A stretch of DNA of 64,000 nt from Delftia acidovorans (GTDB taxonomy: Bacteria; Pseudomonadota; Gammaproteobacteria; Burkholderiales; Burkholderiaceae_C): assembly GCA_031286585.1 (NCBI GenBank), contig JAITUC010000023.1:1-64000 (forward strand). The letters run 5' to 3'. Shown one piece after another: positions 57,422 to 64,000 of this stretch. A model generated the notes under the pieces. The model saw only the letters and a list, made by a program, of their open reading frames with translations, was not told where the DNA came from and ran no database searches. Positions within the stretch are counted from its first letter, which is position 1, and each line of letters opens with the position of its first letter. The translations under genes and the position numbers were made by a program.

Positions 57422-57500
57422 GGGCGAAAATTATCACCCATGCGCATGGTCAATACCGGCAGCTGCGGGATGTGCTGTAATGCCTGCTGACGGACGAAAC

Positions 57501-57668
57501 AGGGGTGTCCCGTCGGTGAAACAGGGCCTGGCCCGCCTCACCGATGCGTGACTGAGAAACACCCTGGGGCCCCGGGGCGACCAGCCCCCTGCCGCACAAG
57601 CCTGCACCACAGGCACCTTGCCGCGCAGCGCCCCTGCACCCGATCCAGGTCATGCTGGCGTGGGGAGT
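57501..57668 (+). ncRNA. TPP riboswitch
   Basis: The 5' half has GGGGTGTCCCG and ACTGAGAAACACCC, and the 3' half CCCGATCCAGGTCATGC and GGCGTGGGGAG, the core of the thiamine pyrophosphate aptamer. The first half contains an extra paired arm (TCGGTGA with TCACCGA) and the second a long variable arm rich in GC. It precedes thiO by about 100 bp and should lower expression of thiO-thiS-thiG-thiE when TPP is plentiful. Confidence 0.95.
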
Positions 57669-57769
57669 TTCAATCAATCGGGGTGGTACGCCGCGTTTTG
57701 TCCAGCACATGCCCTGTGCGCGGACAGCCGGCCGGCAGTCCCACGGGCATGGGCGCACTTGACCACCAG

Positions 57770-58894
57770 ATGCACATGTCCGTTCTACAAGCTTCTTCCC
57801 GCATCGCCATTCTGGGCGGCGGCCTCATGGGCCGGCTGCTGGCATTGGCGCTGGCCCGTCGCGGCCACGGCATTGCCATATACGACGCGCACGGCCCCGA
57901 AGGCGATGGCGCGGCAGCGCGCGTGGCAGCCGCCATGCTGGCGCCCCTGGCCGAATCGGCCATCACCGAGCCCGGCGTGGTGCGCATGGGCCAGCACGGC
58001 CTGACGCGCTGGCCCGAACTGCTGGCCCAACTCGATGCGCCCGTGTTCTTCCAGCAAAACGGCACCCTCATCCTCTGGCACCGCCAGGACGCGGGCGATG
58101 CCCAGCGCTTCTTCGGCCTGCTGGAGAAAAACCGCCGCATCAACCCCAGCCTTCCCGCGCTGCAGCCGCTGGCCGACCAGGCCCTGCACGACTGCGAGCC
58201 CGCGCTTGAGCGGCGCTTTGCCCAGGCCATGTACCTGCAGGGCGAGGGCCAGTTGGACAACCGCCAGCTGCTGGCTGCACTCCACGCCACGCTGACCCGC
58301 CTGGGCGTGGAGCAGCACTGGAACCAGCCGCGCGAGCTGGCCGACTTCCGCCCCGGCACGCCGGGCCAGCCCGACTGGGTGCTGGACTGCCGGGGCCTGG
58401 GCGCACGCGGCCAGTGGCCTGCGCTGCGCGGCGTGCGCGGCGAGGTGGTGCGCATCCACGCGCCCGAGGTCACGCTGCAGCGGCCCACGCGCCTGATCCA
58501 TCCGCGCTACCCGATCTACATTGCGCCCAAGGAGGACCACCTCTTCGTCATCGGCGCCACCGAGATCGAGTCCGACGACATGTCGCCTGCCAGCGTGCGC
58601 TCCACGCTGGAGCTGCTGAGCGCCGCCTACACCGTGCATCCGGGTTTTGCCGAGGGCCGCATCGTCGAGATCGCCACCCAGTGCCGCCCCACCCTGCCCG
58701 ACAATCTGCCAGCCGTGCGCTGGAGCGCGCCGCGCGTGATGGAGGTCAACGGCCTGTACCGCCATGGCTTCATGATCGCGCCGGCCATGCTGGACGTGGT
58801 GCTGGAGCTGCTCGATGGCGGCGACTCCGCACTGGCCCGCCGCTTCGATGTCGCCGTCGAGCATGCGCCATCGCAGCACAAGGCGGCCGCCTGA
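57770..58894 (+). CDS. thiO: FAD-dependent glycine oxidase ThiO
   Basis: A 374-residue amine-oxidase-like flavoprotein that makes dehydroglycine for the thiazole ring. The FAD-binding motif is IAILGGGLMGRLLALALAR, with AARVAAAMLAPLAES, GVRGEVVRIHAPEV and the C-terminal NGLYRHGFMIAPAM. The start is uncertain: ATGs at 57749, 57770 and 57776 are in frame and none has a strong ribosome binding site. It heads the thiazole operon under TPP control. Confidence 0.92.
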   Translation: MHMSVLQASSRIAILGGGLMGRLLALALARRGHGIAIYDAHGPEGDGAAARVAAAMLAPLAESAITEPGVVRMGQHGLTRWPELLAQLDAPVFFQQNGTLILWHRQDAGDAQRFFGLLEKNRRINPSLPALQPLADQALHDCEPALERRFAQAMYLQGEGQLDNRQLLAALHATLTRLGVEQHWNQPRELADFRPGTPGQPDWVLDCRGLGARGQWPALRGVRGEVVRIHAPEVTLQRPTRLIHPRYPIYIAPKEDHLFVIGATEIESDDMSPASVRSTLELLSAAYTVHPGFAEGRIVEIATQCRPTLPDNLPAVRWSAPRVMEVNGLYRHGFMIAPAMLDVVLELLDGGDSALARRFDVAVEHAPSQHKAAA

Positions 58895-59015
58895 ACGGCA
58901 CGCACGGCACTTTCACGCACAACAGACCGGACATGCACGCAGGGCCGCCAGGCCCGGCCCTGCCTAAGATCGAACAAGTCCCCCCGTACCCGCCTTCCGT
59001 TTCCCCTCAGCCGCC

Positions 59016-59213
59016 ATGAACATCACCATCAACCAGCAAGCGACCGAATTGCAAGACGGCGCCACCGTGGCCGACGCGCTGGCCCAGCTTGCGCCGCGCC
59101 CGCCCTTCGCCGTGGCCATCAACACCGTCTTCGTGCCCAAGGCCCGCTATGCCGAGCAGGCGCTGAACGACGGCGACCGCCTCGAAGTGATCTCGCCCGT
59201 GACCGGCGGCTGA
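59016..59213 (+). CDS. thiS: Sulphur carrier protein ThiS
   Basis: A 65-residue ubiquitin-like carrier ending in VISPVTGG; the di-glycine is adenylated and thiocarboxylated to donate sulphur for thiazole. The stop codon overlaps the thiG start. ThiF-type activating enzyme is not in the window. Confidence 0.96.
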   Translation: MNITINQQATELQDGATVADALAQLAPRPPFAVAINTVFVPKARYAEQALNDGDRLEVISPVTGG

Positions 59214-60055
59214 TGCCCCGTCCGACTCTCCCCTTGCCTCACGCCATGACGACTTCCGCCTCTTCCTCCGACGACAGCCTGGTCCTGTACGGCCAGCGCT
59301 TTGACAGCCGCCTGCTGCTGGGCACCTCCCGCTACCCCTCGCCCGCCGTGCTGGAAGCTGCCGTGCAGCGCGCCCGCCCGGCCATGGTCACGGCCTCGCT
59401 GCGCCGCCAGGGCAGCAATGCCGCCGAGACCGGCGCCAGCTTCTGGGAACTGCTCAGAAAGCTCAACGTGCCCGTGCTGCCCAACACCGCCGGCTGCATG
59501 ACCGTGCAGGAAGCCGTGACCACGGCCCAGATGGCGCGCGAGGTCTTCGAGACGCCCTGGATCAAGCTGGAGCTGATCGGCGACGACTACACCCTGCAGC
59601 CCGACACGCTGAACCTGGTCGAGGCCGCCTCCATCCTCATCAAGGACGGCTTCCAGGTCCTGCCCTACACCACCGAGGACCTGGTGCTGTGCCAGCGCCT
59701 GGTGGATGTGGGCTGCCAGGCCGTCATGCCCTGGGCGGCGCCCATCGGCACGGGCCGCGGCCCCGTCAACCCCTACGCCATGCAGACACTGCGCGAGCGC
59801 CTGAAGGTGCCTCTGATCGTGGATGCCGGCCTGGGCCGCCCCTCGCACGCCTGCCAGGTCATGGAATGGGGCTATGACGCCGTGCTGCTGAACACGGCCG
59901 TGGCCTTGTCCGAAGACCCGGTGGCCATGGCCGGCGCCTTTGCCGACGCCGTGAACGCCGGCCATGCAGCGCACCGCGCCGGCGCCATGGCCGAGCAATC
60001 CGCCGCCCAGCCCAGCACGCCCGTGCTGGGCACGCCGTTCTGGCACCACGGCTGA
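59213..60055 (+). CDS. thiG: Thiazole synthase
   Basis: A 280-residue TIM-barrel enzyme that forms the thiazole phosphate moiety from dehydroglycine, DXP and ThiS-thiocarboxylate. [38 protein letters not shown], the Schiff-base lysine region [29 protein letters not shown] and [13 protein letters not shown] are diagnostic. I start at the ATG overlapping the thiS stop (TGATG), which favours coupling; ATG at 59246 is an alternative. Confidence 0.96.
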   Translation: MPRPTLPLPHAMTTSASSSDDSLVLYGQRFDSRLLLGTSRYPSPAVLEAAVQRARPAMVTASLRRQGSNAAETGASFWELLRKLNVPVLPNTAGCMTVQEAVTTAQMAREVFETPWIKLELIGDDYTLQPDTLNLVEAASILIKDGFQVLPYTTEDLVLCQRLVDVGCQAVMPWAAPIGTGRGPVNPYAMQTLRERLKVPLIVDAGLGRPSHACQVMEWGYDAVLLNTAVALSEDPVAMAGAFADAVNAGHAAHRAGAMAEQSAAQPSTPVLGTPFWHHG

Positions 60056-60066
60056 GGAGACCGGCC

Positions 60067-60990
60067 ATGAGCAACGACTCCATCCAGTCCTGGGCGGATG
60101 CCATCGTGCGCCTGCACGGCGCCACCTTCGCCCCGGAAGGCTCCGCCCTGCCCTCCCAGCCCGTGCCGCAGCCGCAAAGCCAGGAGCCGGCCTATCTTGC
60201 GGCGCTGCAGGCCTGCAGCGCACTGGGCTTCATCGCCATCGACGCCGAGACGCTGGCCCGTGCCTGGCAGGCGCAGACGCTGCGCAGGGGCCGCTTCGAG
60301 GCCACGCTATGGCCTGACGATCCGCGCGACTTCGGCCTGGAGGGCGCCGATCCCGCACAGGCCTTCCCGGACTGCCCAAGGTCCCTGGGCCTGTATGGCG
60401 TGCTGCCCGATGCGCAATGGGTGGGACGCATGGCCCGCGCCGGTGTGCCCACCGTGCAGCTGCGCTTCAAGTCCGAGGACCGCGACGCCATCACGCGCGA
60501 AGTGCGCGCCGCCGTGGCCGCCGTGGAAGGCACCGGCGCCCTGCTCTTCATCAACGACCACTGGCGCGAGGCCATCGATGCCGGCGCCTATGGCGTGCAT
60601 GTGGGCCAGGAAGACCTGGATGCCCTGGCCGGCGCCGACCTGCAGGCCATCCACGCCTCGGGCCTGCGCCTGGGCGTGAGCACGCATGGCTATGCCGAAA
60701 TGGTGCGCGCCCATGCCGTGCAGCCCAGCTACATCGCGCTGGGCGCCGTCTTCCCGACCACGCTCAAGAAAATGGCCACGGCCCCCCAGGGTCTCGCACG
60801 CCTGGAGGCCTATGTGCGGCTGATGCAACGCTACCCGCTGGTGGCCATAGGCGGCATATCGGCCGACCAGTTCCCGGCCGTGCGCGCCACGGGCGTGGGC
60901 TCGGTGGCCGTGGTGCGGGCGCTGGTCAATGCCACAGATCCTGAAGCGGCGGCACATCAGCTGCTCGCACGCATGCACACTGCTGACTGA
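60067..60990 (+). CDS. thiE: Thiamine phosphate synthase with N-terminal extension
   Basis: A 307-residue protein whose residues about 105-305 are a full ThiE: VPTVQLRFKSEDRDAI, LLFINDHWREAIDAGAYGVH, VGQEDLDAL, YIALGAVFPTTLKK, VAIGGISADQFPAV. It joins HMP-PP and thiazole phosphate. The first ~105 residues (AYLAALQACSALGFIAIDAE and so on) match no domain I know; most ThiE are about 210 residues. GGAG precedes the ATG. It closes the operon. Confidence 0.93.
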   Translation: MSNDSIQSWADAIVRLHGATFAPEGSALPSQPVPQPQSQEPAYLAALQACSALGFIAIDAETLARAWQAQTLRRGRFEATLWPDDPRDFGLEGADPAQAFPDCPRSLGLYGVLPDAQWVGRMARAGVPTVQLRFKSEDRDAITREVRAAVAAVEGTGALLFINDHWREAIDAGAYGVHVGQEDLDALAGADLQAIHASGLRLGVSTHGYAEMVRAHAVQPSYIALGAVFPTTLKKMATAPQGLARLEAYVRLMQRYPLVAIGGISADQFPAVRATGVGSVAVVRALVNATDPEAAAHQLLARMHTAD

Positions 60991-61014
60991 GTACTGGCCA
61001 GGCACCACCACAAA

Positions 61015-61040
61015 AAAAGGGAGCATCTGCTCCCCTTTTT
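61015..61040. terminator. Intrinsic terminator between thiE and fimV
   Basis: GGGAGCA-TC-TGCTCCC flanked by A-run and T-run; it can serve both convergent genes. Confidence 0.88.
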
Positions 61041-61048
61041 GCATTGCC

Positions 61049-63751
61049 TCAACCCTTGGGCGGATCCTTGTCGTCTGCCTGCGGCGACGGAGGCTGTGGT
61101 GAAGAGCGAAAGGCCGGGTCGGTCTCGCGCGACAGCAGCATGTCCACCGAGCGGCTCAGCGGCTCGTCCAGGCCACGGTGCTCACGCACGGTGTCGGGCG
61201 GCTCCAGCTCCCACTTGTCCAGCGCCAGGTCCATGTCCAGCGGCGCCTTGAGATTGTGGCTGCTGAAACCCACGGCCCCCGAGCCGGGCACCGACAGCGT
61301 CACGGGCGGAAAGCGCGAGGGTACATCGACATGCGGCAGCTCGTTCTCGCCCAGGTCCGTGAGGTCTATGTCCAGCAGCGGTGCCGACTCATCGTGGATG
61401 AAGGAAGGCGCCTCGCCCAGGGGCACGGCGCGCACCTGGCCTGCGGGCAGTTGGCCGGCCTGGCCCAGATCGAAGTTCAGGGGCTGCAGCTCGAAGTGCA
61501 GCGGTGCGGACAACGAATCCGGTGCGCCGCCCGCAGGCTTGTCGCCGCCGCCGACTGCACCTGTGGACAGCGGCAGCGTGTCCATGGAGGTGAAATCCAG
61601 GCCCGGTTCCTGCCGCGTCGGGGAGGCAGGCGGCTGCAGTTCGGCCAACCAGTCCACGCCCGTGGGCGCGGACGCAGGCGCCTGCGCCGGCGCGGGTTCT
61701 GCAGCCGCCGTGAAGGCCGCCGCCCCAGCCGTGGCCGCGCTGGCAGCGGCCGTGCCCGCCACCATGCGCGGCGTGGTGCGCTCGCGCGGACCGGGTTCGC
61801 CGCGTGTTCCGGCAGGTGAGGTGCGCGCAATGGACAGCAGCAGCAGCAGGTCGTCGAAAGCGGCCAGATCGAAGGGGGCCGGCGCATCGGGGTCGGGTGC
61901 GCCGTCCTGCTTGAACAGGTAGTGCGCCAGGCAAGCTTCGACTTCATCCACGGGCCACAGGGCCTCGATGCGTGCCAGTTGCTCGGGATAGCCCTGCAGC
62001 AGGCTGCTGCCCTTGTCGGTGAAGCCCGGCATGGCCGGCACACGGGCGTTGAAATGCTTGGCAAAACGCGCGCGCAGCTGGTCGAAATCGTCGCGGCGGC
62101 TCAACGTGTAGTACAGATGGAGCAGCTCCAGATAGGCCAGCGGCGAGGAATCCTCATGCGTGTCGATATGCGAGCGCAGCAGTTCGATGGCCTGCTGGTG
62201 CTCGCCCACCGAGATGAAGAATTCCGCCTGTTGCTGCACGTCGAACAGTTCGCCGGGCTGCACCATGCGCCTGGCCTTGATGGCTTCGGGCGCAGACGTG
62301 CGCGCAGGTGCCGGGGACTGCGGCGCAGGCTCGGCTTCCAGCTCGGCATGCACGGACACAGGCACGGGAATGGTGGCCGGGCCGAAGTCGCCGGGGTCCA
62401 CATCCTCATGCAGCTCGTAGGTCACGCCGGGGCGCATCTGGGCGCCGCGCTGCACATAGGGCGAAGCCAGGGTATCCGGTCCCCGGCGGTCGTCCTGCTG
62501 CGGTGCCGCAGGCCGGTGATCACGCAGGCTGGGAGCCATGGGCCGCGTGGGCCTATGGGGATCCAGGGAATGCGGCAGGGTGTCGATCTCATCGTCGCGC
62601 GCATGCGGCGGGGTCGGCGGCACGGGGTCCCGCGACGAACGCTCCACCGATTCCCGCCAGGCGTTCTGCTCGCGCGAGAACAGCGAAGCGCCCGAGCGCA
62701 TGCGCCACGCCATCCAGCCGATCACGCCCACGGCGGCAATCAGGGCCAGCAGCAGCGCATTGAACAGCCAGGACGAGCCGCCGGACTCCTGGCGCATTGC
62801 ATCCAGCTCGGCCCGCAGCTGGGCCAGTTGCCCGCGGTCCACGCCGTCGCGCTTCTTGAAGGCCGCCATCTCGGCCTCCAGCGCCTGCACGCGCTTGTTG
62901 GCCTCGGCCAGCTGCTCGCTGCCGGCATCGGGGATGAGGGGCGCAGGCGCTGCGCCGCCTTCGGCAGCACCCGTTGCAGCGGCACCAGGGGTACCAGTGC
63001 CGCCCGTTCCCAGCCACTCCTCCACCGGCTCCATGCGCAGGCGCGGCTCGATGCGCAGGCCCGCCTGCAGTTGCCCGGCCTGGGCCTGGGCGGTCACGCC
63101 CACGGGAGGCCTGGACTTTTCAGCCACGGCCTTGGGTTTAGGCCTGGGCTTTGGTTTGGGCTGGGGCTGCGCCTCCTTGGAAGCGGGCGCCGTGGCTGGC
63201 CGGGCATCCGGCCGGGCACTGCGGGCAGCGGCCGCGCGGGAAGGGGTCGAAGAAGATTCGGAAGCGGTGCCTGCCACACCGGCAGCACCGGCACCAGCAG
63301 CTGCTGCAGCGGCGCCCACGGTCGGCAGCGCAGGCTGGGCCGCTGCCAGCTCACGCACATTGATGGGCTGGTTGCCCGTGGCATCCACGGAATCCGGCAG
63401 TTGCGCCAGCAGCGTGTAGCTGCGGCTGATGCCGCCGTCACAGCCCGCCCACAGCTTGAGCGTCACGATGGGCTCGTCCACCGTGTAGCGGGCCTGCACA
63501 CGCACGGCCTTGCCCGACGAGGTCGGGCTGACGCTCACGCGCGAGGATTCGATGGGCCTGTCACCGGCCAGCAGTTCGGCGCGCACGCAGGAGTTTCCGG
63601 CATCGTTGCCGCTGTCGGGCTGCAGGCCCACCACCAGGTCGAACGGAGCGCCCAGCACCACATTGCCCCGTGGACTGCCCAACGATAATGCGGACGCGTT
63701 CCAGGCCATGGAGGACAGGGCGACGCCGAGAATGGTGCTACAAATTCTCAC
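61049..63751 (-). CDS. fimV: FimV/HubP-type polar and pilus-related protein
   Basis: A 900-residue protein. A signal sequence (RICSTILGVALSSMAW) is followed by the FimV N-terminal domain (ALSLGSPRGNVVLGAPFDLV; 25-125), a long proline/alanine-rich region, a coiled coil (about 275-323), a membrane helix (about 327-350) and a TPR-containing cytosolic part (FISVGEHQQAIELLRSHID, about 510-590) with acidic motifs such as LLDIDLTDLG, ending in a FimV-like tail. The GTG at 63751 is chosen because GAAAGG lies five bases before it. No LysM motif is obvious. It probably acts in polar organisation and type IV pili. Confidence 0.85.
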   Translation of the reverse strand: MRICSTILGVALSSMAWNASALSLGSPRGNVVLGAPFDLVVGLQPDSGNDAGNSCVRAELLAGDRPIESSRVSVSPTSSGKAVRVQARYTVDEPIVTLKLWAGCDGGISRSYTLLAQLPDSVDATGNQPINVRELAAAQPALPTVGAAAAAAGAGAAGVAGTASESSSTPSRAAAARSARPDARPATAPASKEAQPQPKPKPRPKPKAVAEKSRPPVGVTAQAQAGQLQAGLRIEPRLRMEPVEEWLGTGGTGTPGAAATGAAEGGAAPAPLIPDAGSEQLAEANKRVQALEAEMAAFKKRDGVDRGQLAQLRAELDAMRQESGGSSWLFNALLLALIAAVGVIGWMAWRMRSGASLFSREQNAWRESVERSSRDPVPPTPPHARDDEIDTLPHSLDPHRPTRPMAPSLRDHRPAAPQQDDRRGPDTLASPYVQRGAQMRPGVTYELHEDVDPGDFGPATIPVPVSVHAELEAEPAPQSPAPARTSAPEAIKARRMVQPGELFDVQQQAEFFISVGEHQQAIELLRSHIDTHEDSSPLAYLELLHLYYTLSRRDDFDQLRARFAKHFNARVPAMPGFTDKGSSLLQGYPEQLARIEALWPVDEVEACLAHYLFKQDGAPDPDAPAPFDLAAFDDLLLLLSIARTSPAGTRGEPGPRERTTPRMVAGTAAASAATAGAAAFTAAAEPAPAQAPASAPTGVDWLAELQPPASPTRQEPGLDFTSMDTLPLSTGAVGGGDKPAGGAPDSLSAPLHFELQPLNFDLGQAGQLPAGQVRAVPLGEAPSFIHDESAPLLDIDLTDLGENELPHVDVPSRFPPVTLSVPGSGAVGFSSHNLKAPLDMDLALDKWELEPPDTVREHRGLDEPLSRSVDMLLSRETDPAFRSSPQPPSPQADDKDPPKG

Positions 63752-63815
63752 ATCAACCTTTCTTTGAACGCTTGCATTTTTGCATATACACCTGTAGGAC
63801 AAGCCCTCGCAATAT
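63752..63815. promoter_or_regulatory. Divergent AT-rich promoter region
   Basis: The 64-bp gap contains TGCATATA and AATATA, AT-rich unlike its flanks, consistent with promoters for both fimV and the dehydrogenase gene. No consensus pair is certain. Confidence 0.4.
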
Positions 63816-64000
63816 ATGACCAAAAACAACATTTGTCCTATCAACACCATTGGACTGATAGGCACTGGCGCCATGGGGCAAGGCATCGCCCAGCTGGCCG
63901 CCCAGGCAGGAGCCAGGGTGCTGTTGCAGGATGCCCGTCCCGGCGCTGCCGGGCAAGCGCAGCAGCAGCTGCTCGCGCTGTGGGACATGCTGCAGAAGAA
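63816..64000 (+). CDS. 3-hydroxyacyl-CoA dehydrogenase, NAD-binding N-terminus (partial)
   Basis: Sixty-one codons are present before the window ends. IGLIGTGAMGQGIAQLAAQA is the NAD-binding Rossmann motif of the 3-hydroxyacyl-CoA dehydrogenase family, followed by ARVLLQDARPGAA. PaaH-like 3-hydroxyadipyl-CoA dehydrogenase is one possibility. The catalytic part is outside the window. Confidence 0.8.
   Translation, partial: MTKNNICPINTIGLIGTGAMGQGIAQLAAQAGARVLLQDARPGAAGQAQQQLLALWDMLQK

Overview
The window is a GC-rich bacterial chromosome segment (roughly two-thirds G+C, dense, mostly single-copy metabolic genes). The lldPRD order, the selenate/phosphonate-type ABC transporter, Liv-type transporters with paired binding proteins, a TPP-riboswitch thiO-thiS-thiG-thiE operon, a long ThiE, FimV and the many LysR regulators fit a beta-proteobacterium of the Comamonadaceae, most like Delftia or a close relative. 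That assignment is from gene content and sequence style, not from a database search. No rRNA, tRNA, CRISPR array, transposase or integrase was seen.

Layout: 1-4,258 is an L-lactate utilisation operon on the minus strand (lldP-lldR-lldD and the first codons of a probable FAD-linked D-lactate oxidase), with two near-perfect LldR-type operators. 4,565-7,974 is a plus-strand ABC importer (binding protein, ATPase, tandem-fused permease) of the putative selenate / PhnD family, preceded by a structured leader. 7,971-15,723 is mixed: two LysR regulators each divergent to a transporter (EamA, MFS), an AT-richer amidase plus small exported protein pair that looks like an effector/immunity module, and an ECF sigma factor bracketed by two tiny membrane proteins with CPxC motifs. 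15,746-19,653 is an iron-uptake surface-signalling unit in which the ECF sigma factor and FecR anti-sigma factor are one fused protein, with a Fur box and an STN-containing TonB receptor. 19,729-29,722 holds small secreted or hypothetical proteins, a LysR/GST/flavo-iron-sulphur fusion unit, a P-loop kinase fused to an unknown domain, a GNAT, and an AT-rich pair resembling a membrane-active toxin and its membrane immunity protein.

29,792-48,605 is the largest coherent unit: an AraC regulator divergent to about twelve co-directional genes encoding two lipoprotein esterases/hydrolases, an acyl-CoA ligase, a Liv-type importer with two recently homogenised binding proteins, and a full beta-oxidation set (acyl-CoA dehydrogenase, thiolase, hydratase/dehydrogenase). 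Read together it looks like hydrolysis, import, CoA activation and beta-oxidation of an unidentified acyl ester or related compound.

48,675-64,000 returns to housekeeping and accessory genes: selO-msrB overlapped, yciB-bolA, a parvulin-type isomerase, a second Fur-box TonB receptor, an ankyrin-repeat exported protein, an SH3 exported protein, thiD, the TPP riboswitch with thiO-thiS-thiG-thiE, a FimV-type protein, and the start of a 3-hydroxyacyl-CoA dehydrogenase cut by the window end.
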